A stretch of DNA of 64,000 bases, taken from NCBI GenBank assembly GCA_965267535.1, contig OZ254082.1, forward strand, positions 4,402,001 through 4,466,000, given 5' to 3'. Positions 7,957-16,458 of the stretch are shown here, in pieces. Position numbers and translations under genes: made by a program. The DNA comes from CAXBNB01 sp965267535. Its GTDB lineage: Bacteria > Bacteroidota > Bacteroidia > Cytophagales > Cyclobacteriaceae. The notes below the pieces were generated by a model, which had not been told where the DNA came from, did not search any database, and saw nothing but the letters and a program-made list of their open reading frames with translations. Every line of letters starts with the position of its first letter. Positions within the stretch are counted from its first letter, which is position 1.

Positions 7957-10668
7957 TTAGTTTTTCACGATAAATTCATCCATATTCATTAGCGCATTGG
8001 CCATTACGGTTAATGACGCCAGCTCGGGGTTTTCCTCCTGCACAAGTTTTTCTGCCTCTTCTACATTTTCACTGTAGTATTGTTCTGTTTCGTTCAGCAG
8101 GTTTACAAGCACATCTACTTTGCCCGGATCGGGCGATTTCCCCATCACTTTTACATACGCTTTTTCCGCTTTGGTTTTCTTGTCTCCGTCTATTTTGAGC
8201 ACTTCACGAGCCAGGTTCTGGGCTGCCTCTACATACACCGGATCATTCAGTGTAATGAGTGCCTGGAGTGGCGTATTGGTAATTATTCTTCTCGAAAGAC
8301 ATACTTCCCTTCCTGATGCATCAAAACTTAAAAACGACGGATACGGGCTAGAGCGCCGCACATAGGTATACAAAGCCCGGCGGTAGGCATCTTCTCCTTC
8401 ACTCGTTATCCATTGCTGGCCATTGTATACTACAGACCATACGCCCTCCGGCTGATGGGGCATTACACTTGGCCCATTCATTTTGTCGCTCAGCAGTCCC
8501 GATACTGCCAATGCCTGATCTCTGATCTGCTCCGCCGACAACCTCACGCGGGGGCTTCTTGCCAGCCACTTATTATTCGGATCTTTTTCTTTGGCTATAG
8601 CAGACACTTTTGCGCTTTGCTTATATGTGCTGGTCATCACGATGTTTTTTATCAGGGTCTTGAAGCTCCATTGCCATTCACCAGCAAAGCGAAGCGCCAA
8701 CCAATCGAGGAGTTCGGGGTGTGTGGGGTAATCTCCCAAAGTCCCGAAATCTTCCACGGTAAGTACTATCCCTTTTCCAAAAATCTTAGCCCAGATACGG
8801 TTCACCGTTACTCTCGCCGTGAGGGGGTTTTCTTCGCTTATCAGCCATTGGGCCAGGTCCATCCGGGTTTTGTAATTTTTTTCGTTCGGGTTTAGCAGTT
8901 TTGGAATGCCCGGCGACACTTCGTCTCCTTTTACCATCCAGTTTCCCCGGATGAAGACATTGGTTTTTCTTCCGTGGTTTTCAAGCTTTTCTACCATTAC
9001 CGGAGTGGTGAGCCTCGCTTTTGCATTTAACAGTTCGTCTATGGTTTCATAGATTTCTCCTGCTTTATTGGTTGGCAGTTTTTCTCCCAACAAAAAACCA
9101 TCGATGAAAGTAGTGTAATCTGATTTGGCTCCTTTAAACTGGAAGTACAAGTCGAAAACACCTTCTGCGTTGTTCAATGTAACCGGTATATGCTTAAATC
9201 CTCCCGTTTTGTTTAGCTGGGTTTCCCCCAGCACTCTGCCGGTAGCACTATCTGCCCGAATAGTAAATGTAGCAGCGGCCTTTTGGCTCTGGTTGTGGCT
9301 TAAGTATATCCTATCTACCTGACGCAGATCTACCTGCTTAATCAAGATTTCGGTACCATCGTACACCTGCATATAATCCTGCCCCGATCGATTGTGGTGT
9401 ATCACATTTTCTACATCGTCGAAATCTTCCGGTCTGAGCTTAGGTTCTGCTATTCTCACAAAACGCTCCCACTTGTTGGCCAGCTTTGGTGTTGCCTGTT
9501 GCTCTATCCATTGTTTTACTTCTTCCAAGCGTGCCTCTTCCTCTTCTTGAAACTCTTTGAGTACCGGATGCTCCGTGGGCACATCCCAGTCGGCAGTATT
9601 GTTAAAAAAAGCATAGGAAGTAAAGTACTCTTCGTGCTTTATAGGGTCGTATGGGTGACTATGACACTGCACACAGCTCATGGTGGTGGCTTGCCACACT
9701 TCCCAGGTAGTGTTTACCCGGTCGATCACTGACGACACCCGGTACTCTTCGTTATCAGTTCCTCCTTCACCGTTGTTTAGGGTATTTCGGTGAAATGCCG
9801 TGGCTATCATCTGATCTGTAGACGGGTCGGGCAAAAGGTCTCCAGCCAGCTGCTCAATGGTAAATTGATCAAATGGCATATCGTCATTGAATGCTTTTAT
9901 CACCCAATCTCTATACTTCCATATCTGCCTTGCCCTGTCGGCCTCATACCCTTTGGAGTCTGCATAGCGAGCCAGATCGAGCCACATGCTGGCCCAGTGC
10001 TCCCCATATTTGGGTGAAGCCAGGAGTTGATCTACCGTTTTTTCATAAGCATCGGGATCTGTATTGGCTACAAATTGCTCCACCTGCTCTATCGTTGGGG
10101 GTACACCTGTTACGTCAAGGTACAGCCTCCTTATCAGGTCATACTTATCCGCCTGCTCCGAGGGGCTCAACTCGTTTTCTTCCATTCTGGCATACACAAA
10201 TTGATCTATAGGGTTTGCTGCCCAATCTTCACCCGTTTCCGGCACTTCAGGGTCTTCCGGTGGCAGATACGCCCAGTGCTCTTCCCATTGTGCGCCTTGC
10301 TCTATCCACTTTTCCAGCACTTCTATTTCTTCAGGCTTTAAGGGATCGCGATCCAACGGCATACGCATCTCGGGATTGGCATGCTTTATCCGGGCAATCA
10401 TTTCGCTTTTTTCGGGATGGCCGGGCACTATACCCAGCTTGCCATTTTTGGTTTCTCCCAGAGCATTTTCTCTAAAAATCAAACCAAAGCCTCCGGACTG
10501 TTTTACTCCTCCATGACAGCTGATACAACTCTTATTGAGTATGGGCCTTACCTGCGTATTGAAATCGACCCGATCTTCCTGGCAGGAGGTAGCTATGAGC
10601 AGTGATGATAAGCAGAAGAGTAACACTCCTGCGCTTGTTTTTTTTACCTGTCTAAATAGAATAGTCAT
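7957..10668 (-). CDS. PSD1 / planctomycete cytochrome C protein (DUF1549-DUF1553)
   Basis: 903-residue exported lipoprotein candidate: the signal peptide ends LLIATSC with Cys29 as lipobox cysteine. Residues 35-115 are a planctomycete-type cytochrome c domain with haem site CISCH (48-52). DUF1549 follows (about 155-360: NPIDQFVYARMEENELSPSE, then a second CxxCH in SCVQCHSHPYDP). A middle region (about 440-540) resembles a small beta-sandwich carbohydrate-binding module. DUF1553 ends the protein (about 610-870: MDLAQWLISEENPLTARVTV). It is the first gene after the regulator and opens the operon; an 11-bp inverted repeat lies immediately upstream. Family knowledge gives no firm reaction; cytochrome plus CBM-like parts suggest redox chemistry on a saccharide or other polymer at the cell surface, which is inference. 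Confidence 0.9.
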   Translation of the reverse strand: MTILFRQVKKTSAGVLLFCLSSLLIATSCQEDRVDFNTQVRPILNKSCISCHGGVKQSGGFGLIFRENALGETKNGKLGIVPGHPEKSEMIARIKHANPEMRMPLDRDPLKPEEIEVLEKWIEQGAQWEEHWAYLPPEDPEVPETGEDWAANPIDQFVYARMEENELSPSEQADKYDLIRRLYLDVTGVPPTIEQVEQFVANTDPDAYEKTVDQLLASPKYGEHWASMWLDLARYADSKGYEADRARQIWKYRDWVIKAFNDDMPFDQFTIEQLAGDLLPDPSTDQMIATAFHRNTLNNGEGGTDNEEYRVSSVIDRVNTTWEVWQATTMSCVQCHSHPYDPIKHEEYFTSYAFFNNTADWDVPTEHPVLKEFQEEEEARLEEVKQWIEQQATPKLANKWERFVRIAEPKLRPEDFDDVENVIHHNRSGQDYMQVYDGTEILIKQVDLRQVDRIYLSHNQSQKAAATFTIRADSATGRVLGETQLNKTGGFKHIPVTLNNAEGVFDLYFQFKGAKSDYTTFIDGFLLGEKLPTNKAGEIYETIDELLNAKARLTTPVMVEKLENHGRKTNVFIRGNWMVKGDEVSPGIPKLLNPNEKNYKTRMDLAQWLISEENPLTARVTVNRIWAKIFGKGIVLTVEDFGTLGDYPTHPELLDWLALRFAGEWQWSFKTLIKNIVMTSTYKQSAKVSAIAKEKDPNNKWLARSPRVRLSAEQIRDQALAVSGLLSDKMNGPSVMPHQPEGVWSVVYNGQQWITSEGEDAYRRALYTYVRRSSPYPSFLSFDASGREVCLSRRIITNTPLQALITLNDPVYVEAAQNLAREVLKIDGDKKTKAEKAYVKVMGKSPDPGKVDVLVNLLNETEQYYSENVEEAEKLVQEENPELASLTVMANALMNMDEFIVKN

Positions 10669-10679
10669 TGTTGTGATTG

Positions 10680-10720
10680 TGTAGTAAAATTTCCAATCTC
10701 AAAAATGCTATTTTACTACA
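10680..10720. promoter_or_regulatory. 11-bp perfect inverted repeat, candidate operator
   Basis: TGTAGTAAAAT at 10680-10690 and its exact complement ATTTTACTACA at 10710-10720 are separated by 19 bp, so the half-site centres are 30 bp apart (about three helical turns). The repeat lies between the stop of the AraC-type regulator gene and the start of the PSD1 gene. It is AT-rich with no T-run, which argues for a protein-binding site rather than a terminator. The obvious candidate binder is the regulator encoded at 10776-13673. Confidence 0.6.
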
Positions 10721-10775
10721 AACTTGACTTGTCTAACCGTATCAAGGGCTTGACTGAACGTATCGAAGGGGTAAA

Positions 10776-13673
10776 TTATTGAGCTTGTACGTACGCTGAG
10801 GGCGATTTTCCAAATTTTTCTTTAAACGAGCGTGTAAAGTGTGCATGTGATTTAAAACCTATAGTATAGGCCACTTCACTTACGCTTCTCGGGTTTGCAT
10901 CGAGGTACAATCGGGCCTTTTCGAGCCTGATATCTTTAATGAAATTAGACACAGTTTGTCCGGTAATTTCTTTCACTTTTCTAAACAGCTTGGCTCTGCT
11001 CATACCCAACTCTGTGCACATCGCTTCGATGGACAAATCGTCGTTGGTCATGTTGGATTCTACATAGGTAACTATGCGCTCAATCAGCGCATGGTCTTCG
11101 CTGTTTTTAGACAGTATAACAGACTCTCCCTCGGTATGATTATTAAATACTAAATCGGCTAAGGAAGGCTGCTCTCCCTGTCGGCGTGCCAGCTTTCTGT
11201 ACAGAAAAAAAGCTAAAAGCAGAAGCGAAACTATTGTCAGCAGAATAGCTGCTTTGAATATCATAGTCTCCCATATCACAGGAGTAATCCGTATTGTCAG
11301 CGCAAGACCTTCTCTGTTCCACACGCCATCGTTGTTGGCTCCTTTTACCCTGAGTCGGTAAGTTCCCGAAGGAAGGTTTGCAAAAGAGGCCAACCCCTTA
11401 TTGCCTACATACCGCCAGGTATCGTCGTACCCTTCTAGCATATAGGCATATTGATTTTTTTGTGACTTCACATAATTGAGTGCCGAAAACGAAACGTCTA
11501 ACAGGGAGGCATCTTCTCTCGACAAAGTGATATCCGGTTCTTCACCTCCTGTTGGCTTCTGCTTCATCTCCATCGCCTTGCCATTTACTTTCACTCCTGT
11601 CAATACTACCGGCGGCTTATTAGGATTTACATTCATCCTGTCGGGATTGAATACATTGAGCCCTTCCAGACCTCCCAGCAATACCTCGCCGGAGAGGTTA
11701 TGGTAGATGGCGGTTTGTTCATTGAACACCTCACCCTGCAATCCATCGTTGGTATTGAATCTATTGACAATATAAATCGACTGATTCACATGGTCTACTT
11801 CACATTTGTACAGACCGTCCTGGCATGTAATCCAAAAAACGCCGTGCTTGTCTTCTACTATGTTGGTGATTTTTTTCAGCTCATCATTGGCATTAGTCAC
11901 TCTGAATTTTACGGGCTTCCTGTTTACATCCAGCATAACCAATCCCTCGTCGAGTGTGTTGAGCCAAAGGTGCTGCTGACTATCTTCATGGATATAAGAC
12001 ACCCACCGTGGAGTTTCACCAGCAGCTACCGCTTCATACAAGCACGCCTCAAATCGCTGGCTTTTCTCATTGAAGTAATGCAAACCTGTCTCTGAAGCTA
12101 CCCATAGCTTGTACGTATAGTCCAGCATCATACTGTTCACTTTACCCAGCGGGATTTTTTCTTTTCGGAGGAAAGAAAAATCATAGTGCGTGGCTTTTTC
12201 GGATTTTGGATCAAAAAAAGCAGCACCACCGTCTAGTCCGAGCCAAATTCCACCGGCCTTTTGCACCACTTTCCTTACCAAATCGGAAGGTATACTGTGT
12301 GGATCCTGCGTGTGGTGACGGTAATATGTGAACTTGCCATTAGCTGAATTGTACTCAGCCAGTCCGTTTTCCAGCGTGGCTATCCACAATTTTTTATGTT
12401 TTGGATCGTACGACAGCCCATTGATGGTTTTGTCTTTAAAACCTGAAAAAGACTTTATTTTCTTGGTTTTGATGTCCATCAGACACAATCCTCCTCCATG
12501 CGTTCCCAGCCAGACATTTCCTTCAGTATTTACAGCCATTGCCGACACATTGTTCATGGGCAGAGAACTGCTACTGCCTTTGACATGGCGATATACCTCT
12601 ATGGCTGCCGGATAATTATCCTGTATTTTCACTCCGCCGTTTGAAGTCGCAATCACTACTTCTCCGGTGCGCAGCTTATAATGTGCAAACACACTGGCCT
12701 TGCTGCCAAAGGGGTTGTAATTTCCCTGCGTATCGAAGCGAAAAAAATTATCTTCCCTGCCGTTGTATATGCTTATACCGCCGTTCATACCGCCTACCAT
12801 GAGAGCGCCATTGTTGTCTTCGATAATCGAATAGACCGTATTGCTGGCCAGACTGGTAGATTTATTTTCGTTTCTGTACCATCTAAATGTTTTGGTTTTT
12901 TCTTCAAAGCGATTGAGTCCTCCTCGCTCGGCTCCCACCCATAGCTGGCCACTGTCGTCTTCGTATATGGCACTTATACTATTTCCACTTATGCAATTGT
13001 CTTTGTTTATATTTTTCTGAAACCGCTCCATTTGCCCTGTTTCCGGATCCAGCAGGTTGAGACCTGAAAACGCTGTACCTATCCAAAACCTGCCTTTACT
13101 ATCTTCCAGTATGGTGGTTATTACATTTCCACTGAGGGTTTCCGGATTTTGAGGGTCATGGGTGAAATTGACAAAGTCATTTGACGATTCCCTATACAAA
13201 CTCAGCCCACCCCAGGAACCTACCCACATTCTGTCTTTGCTGTCGCGGTATACTACCTCCACATTGGGGCTGGGAAGTGTATGCTGGTTTCCTTCTTCCG
13301 GAAAAAAGTGCTCAAAGTTGCCACCTACCATTCGATTCAAACCATACTTAGTTCCTACCCAGAGCTGTTGGTGTTTGTCTTCCGCTATACTGTTTATATA
13401 GTTGCTGCTAATGCTCCTTGTATTGTTTTCTATGGTTTGGTAGGTCTGGTAGGTATTGCCATCGTAGCGATTGAGTCCGTTGATAGTACCCAGCCACAAA
13501 AAACCGGTTTGATCCTGAAAAATACAATTGACTGTATGGTGAGAAAGCCCCTCGAAAGGAAGTTGTATAAAATGAAGATTTTTATCCCGTTCTGCGGCAA
13601 AGGCATGGCTATACAGCAGTATGGCCATAGCCATACTTATCATGAAGCCATATTGTTTTACCAGCAGTCGCAT
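10776..13673 (-). CDS. Propeller-Y_Y_Y-AraC one-component membrane regulator
   Basis: 965 residues. After a signal peptide (1-26) come two seven-bladed propellers built from repeats of the reg_prop type (for example TGFLWLGTINGLNRYDG and GRFWIGTAFSGLNLLDP). A Y_Y_Y domain (YAYMLEGYDDTWRYVGNKG) follows, then one transmembrane helix near residues 803-826. A short cytoplasmic linker leads directly to an AraC-type helix-turn-helix domain (about 865-963; LSIEAMCTELGMSRAKLFRK and SVSEVAYTIGFKSHAHFTRS). Hybrid two-component sensors of Bacteroidota have the same outside but carry histidine kinase and receiver domains before the AraC part; both are absent here. Ligand binding in the periplasm must therefore act on the DNA-binding domain directly. 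It sits 107 bp upstream of the PSD1 operon in the same direction and is the likely switch for it. Confidence 0.92.
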   Translation of the reverse strand: MRLLVKQYGFMISMAMAILLYSHAFAAERDKNLHFIQLPFEGLSHHTVNCIFQDQTGFLWLGTINGLNRYDGNTYQTYQTIENNTRSISSNYINSIAEDKHQQLWVGTKYGLNRMVGGNFEHFFPEEGNQHTLPSPNVEVVYRDSKDRMWVGSWGGLSLYRESSNDFVNFTHDPQNPETLSGNVITTILEDSKGRFWIGTAFSGLNLLDPETGQMERFQKNINKDNCISGNSISAIYEDDSGQLWVGAERGGLNRFEEKTKTFRWYRNENKSTSLASNTVYSIIEDNNGALMVGGMNGGISIYNGREDNFFRFDTQGNYNPFGSKASVFAHYKLRTGEVVIATSNGGVKIQDNYPAAIEVYRHVKGSSSSLPMNNVSAMAVNTEGNVWLGTHGGGLCLMDIKTKKIKSFSGFKDKTINGLSYDPKHKKLWIATLENGLAEYNSANGKFTYYRHHTQDPHSIPSDLVRKVVQKAGGIWLGLDGGAAFFDPKSEKATHYDFSFLRKEKIPLGKVNSMMLDYTYKLWVASETGLHYFNEKSQRFEACLYEAVAAGETPRWVSYIHEDSQQHLWLNTLDEGLVMLDVNRKPVKFRVTNANDELKKITNIVEDKHGVFWITCQDGLYKCEVDHVNQSIYIVNRFNTNDGLQGEVFNEQTAIYHNLSGEVLLGGLEGLNVFNPDRMNVNPNKPPVVLTGVKVNGKAMEMKQKPTGGEEPDITLSREDASLLDVSFSALNYVKSQKNQYAYMLEGYDDTWRYVGNKGLASFANLPSGTYRLRVKGANNDGVWNREGLALTIRITPVIWETMIFKAAILLTIVSLLLLAFFLYRKLARRQGEQPSLADLVFNNHTEGESVILSKNSEDHALIERIVTYVESNMTNDDLSIEAMCTELGMSRAKLFRKVKEITGQTVSNFIKDIRLEKARLYLDANPRSVSEVAYTIGFKSHAHFTRSFKEKFGKSPSAYVQAQ

Positions 13674-13990
13674 TGATGAATCAGGGTGTGTTATCTCAAC
13701 TTACAAAAGTACAGATTTTAAACCACTTTCAAATCCAATGCCAACCGCCAAACGAGTATATATCAATTGTGTGTCTTTTTAGAGCAATGGTAAATAAGGC
13801 ATTTGCTCCTGTTTTACCGGAAACAAAAAAACTCTGCCTCAAAAGGTCGGTGTTTGCGGGTTTCCCCAAAAACCGTTTCCCTTTAGAGGCAGAGTTTTAC
13901 TAAGTGGTTTTCTATGCTCAGGCCTGCTTCACGCTATCAAGCAGAGGCTAGCGCACAAAAACCTGCTTTGCCTGAAATACAGGCACAAGC
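13674..13990. other. 317-bp intergenic region with icd terminator
   Basis: This region lies between the stop of icd and the start of the AraC-type regulator, both on the minus strand. It holds the terminator hairpin at 13828-13898 (separate entry). The remaining 150 bp upstream of 13673 should contain the regulator's promoter, but I cannot see a convincing TTG/TAnnTTTG pair. No reading frame worth reporting. Confidence 0.6.
13828..13898 (-). terminator. Terminator of icd
   Basis: 13-bp perfect inverted repeat: AAAACTCTGCCTC at 13828-13840 and GAGGCAGAGTTTT at 13886-13898. The 45-base loop could fold further. On the minus strand the stem is followed by a T-rich run (plus-strand A-tract 13821-13830), as expected for transcripts leaving icd, whose stop is about 90 bp upstream. 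The flanking A/T symmetry would also permit termination in the other direction. Confidence 0.75.
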
Positions 13991-16219
13991 TTATGCTATT
14001 TTAGCCAGAATAGTGTTCAATGTTTGGCTTGGTCTCATGGCTTTAGCAGCCAAGTCTGCATCCGGCTGGAAGTAACCTCCTACATCTACAGGACTACCCT
14101 GTGCTGCATTCAGCTCTTCTACTATTTTGCTTTCGTTTTCCTGCAACTCTTTAGCGATAGGAGCAAATGCTGCCTGCAGCTCGGCATCTTTCGACTGAGC
14201 AGCCAGCGCTTCGGCCCAATACATAGCCAGGTAAAAGTGGCTTCCCCGGTTGTCCAGCTCGTTTACTTTTCTCGACGGAGATTTTCCGTTTTCCAAAAAC
14301 TTTCCGGTGGCTATATCCAGAGTTTCAGCCAGCACCTGAGCCTTGGCATTGCCGGTAAATCCTGAATAATGCTCTAATGAAACGGCCAATGCCAGAAACT
14401 CTCCCAGTGAGTCCCAACGCAAGTGTCCTTCTTCGTTGAACTGCTGCACGTGCTTCGGTGCTGATCCACCCGCTCCGGTTTCAAACAATCCTCCTCCGTT
14501 CATCAGAGGCACAATAGACAGCATTTTGGCACTGGTACCTACCTCCAGAATAGGGAACAAATCGGTCAGGTAGTCTCTCAGTACATTTCCAGTTACTGAT
14601 ATCGTATCTTTTCCTTCTTTTATTCTTTCGAGAGAATAACGCGTAGCTTCTACCGGCGAAAGGATCAGAATCTCCAATCCTGTGGTATCGTGGTTTGGCA
14701 GATATGCATCTACCTTTTTAATGAGCTCAGCATCATGCGCTCTGTTTTTGTCTAGCCAGAATACAGCAGGTACTCCTGTAGCTTTGGCACGATTCACGGC
14801 TAGTTTTACCCAGTCCTGAATAGGCGCATCTTTCACCTGACACATTCTGAAGATATCGCCGGCGTTTACAGCCTGCTCTATTAGCACTGTGCCGTTTTCG
14901 TCGATCACTCGTACGGTACCGGCCGCTTTCATCTGGAAAGTTTTGTCATGCGAGCCGTACTCTTCTGCCTTCTGAGCCATCAGGCCTACGTTGGATACAC
15001 TACCCATGGTAGATGGATCAAAAGCACCATGCTTTTTGCAGAAGTCGATAGTCTCCTGATACACCCCTGCGTAGCTTCTGTCCGGAATTACCGCTTTCGT
15101 GTCTTGTTGTTTTCCTTCAGCGTTCCACATTTGTCCGGATGTACGGATCATTGCAGGCATAGATGCGTCAATAATTACATCACTGGGTACGTGCAGGTTT
15201 GTTATACCTTTATCAGAATTTACCATAGCCAGCGACGGACGCTCGTTATATACTGCCGCTATGTCGGCTTCTATTTCCTGGCGTTTGTCTGCAGGCAGTG
15301 ATTGTATCTTAGCGTACACATCGCCTATGCCGTTGTTCACATCCACACCCAGCTCCGCAAACAAGTCGCTATACTTTTCCAATACTTCTTTGTAGTATAC
15401 TGACACTACTGCACCGAATATGATAGGGTCCGATACCTTCATCATGGTGGCTTTCATGTGCAGCGAAAACAGGATGCCCTGATCTTTAGCATCCTCAATT
15501 TCTCTTTCGATAAAAGCTTTCAGGTCTGCCATACGCATAACTGACGCATCGATGATCTCTCCTGCCTGTAGCGGAGTTTTTTCTTTCAATACCTGTGTGC
15601 TGCCGTCAGCTGCTACAAACTCTATTTTGGCATTGCCCGCCTGCGCTACTGTAGTAGATTTTTCACTACCGTAAAAGTCGCCCTGGCTCATGCTTGCTAC
15701 GTGTGTTTTAGAATCGGCTGTCCATGCGCCCATAGAGTGTGGGTGTTTTTTTGCATAGTTTTTCACCGCTTTAGGAGCTCGTCGATCCGAGTTTCCTTCC
15801 CTTAACACAGGGTTTACAGCACTTCCCAGTACTTTAGCATAGCGCGCTTTTATTTCTTTTTCTTCGTCTGTCTTAGGCTCTTCCGGATAGTTGGGCAGTT
15901 TGTATCCTTTTTGCTGGAGTTCTTTGATGGCTCCCTGCAATTGCGGCACAGATGCACTTATATTGGGAAGCTTCACGATATTGGCTTCTGGTTTTTTGGC
16001 TAACTCGCCAAGTTCAGCCAATGCATCAGAAATCTTTTGCTCTTCGGTAAGGTAATCGGGAAAGTTGGCGATAATCCTGCCTGCCAGCGAGATATCCCTC
16101 GTTTCTACTTCGATACCCGACGGTGAAGTGAAGGCCTTTACGATAGGCAACAACGAATGGGTAGCCAACGCCGGTGCTTCATCAGTTTTGGTGTAAATGA
16201 TTTTTGATGTTTGTGTCAT
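13991..16219 (-). CDS. icd: Monomeric NADP-dependent isocitrate dehydrogenase
   Basis: 742 residues, the normal length of the monomeric (type II) isocitrate dehydrogenase, unrelated in sequence to the ~400-residue dimeric form. Recognisable blocks are KIIYTKTDEAPALATHSLLP at the N-terminus, VLREGNSDRRAPKAVKNYAK (near 138-157), FSLHMKATMMKVSDPIIFGA (near 250) and the C-terminal GAGGSAPKHVQQFNEEGHLR. It oxidises isocitrate to 2-oxoglutarate in the TCA cycle with NADP+. The start is fixed by an exceptionally strong Shine-Dalgarno GAGGAGG 7 bp upstream of the ATG, rare in this phylum. A 13-bp palindrome lies further upstream at 16373-16385. Monocistronic, with its own terminator at 13828-13898. 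Confidence 0.97.
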   Translation of the reverse strand: MTQTSKIIYTKTDEAPALATHSLLPIVKAFTSPSGIEVETRDISLAGRIIANFPDYLTEEQKISDALAELGELAKKPEANIVKLPNISASVPQLQGAIKELQQKGYKLPNYPEEPKTDEEKEIKARYAKVLGSAVNPVLREGNSDRRAPKAVKNYAKKHPHSMGAWTADSKTHVASMSQGDFYGSEKSTTVAQAGNAKIEFVAADGSTQVLKEKTPLQAGEIIDASVMRMADLKAFIEREIEDAKDQGILFSLHMKATMMKVSDPIIFGAVVSVYYKEVLEKYSDLFAELGVDVNNGIGDVYAKIQSLPADKRQEIEADIAAVYNERPSLAMVNSDKGITNLHVPSDVIIDASMPAMIRTSGQMWNAEGKQQDTKAVIPDRSYAGVYQETIDFCKKHGAFDPSTMGSVSNVGLMAQKAEEYGSHDKTFQMKAAGTVRVIDENGTVLIEQAVNAGDIFRMCQVKDAPIQDWVKLAVNRAKATGVPAVFWLDKNRAHDAELIKKVDAYLPNHDTTGLEILILSPVEATRYSLERIKEGKDTISVTGNVLRDYLTDLFPILEVGTSAKMLSIVPLMNGGGLFETGAGGSAPKHVQQFNEEGHLRWDSLGEFLALAVSLEHYSGFTGNAKAQVLAETLDIATGKFLENGKSPSRKVNELDNRGSHFYLAMYWAEALAAQSKDAELQAAFAPIAKELQENESKIVEELNAAQGSPVDVGGYFQPDADLAAKAMRPSQTLNTILAKIA

Positions 16220-16226
16220 GATTTTT

Positions 16227-16233
16227 CCTCCTC
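16227..16233 (-). promoter_or_regulatory. Strong Shine-Dalgarno of icd
   Basis: The minus strand reads GAGGAGG, then 7 bases, then ATG at 16219. This is a textbook Shine-Dalgarno sequence. Bacteroidota generally initiate without one, and the other start sites I inspected in this window lack it. It confirms the icd start and suggests high translation. Confidence 0.75.
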
Positions 16234-16372
16234 AAGTAGTGATACTCTCGCCACTCTTTTTTTGTATATGGATAATGTAACGGTTGATAATACTTGTGCC
16301 CGTTTTGGCCGTTTTACCTGCGAAAACAGACATTTTTTAAAGGTGCGAATTTAGATAAATGTTTCGTAATAA

Positions 16373-16385
16373 GGGATTTAATCCC
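16373..16385. promoter_or_regulatory. 13-bp palindrome upstream of icd
   Basis: GGGATTTAATCCC: perfect 6-bp arms around one T. It lies about 20 bp upstream of a near-consensus minus-strand -7 element (TAAATTCG, 16346-16353), so it would overlap the -33 region of an icd promoter. That position fits an operator, but the site is short and could be chance. Confidence 0.35.
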
Positions 16386-16458
16386 ATTCATTTTGTGGAA
16401 ATAATGGCCGCTAACCAAAAAGCATCGCCACAGATGAGGCTATCACCTGACAAAGACC

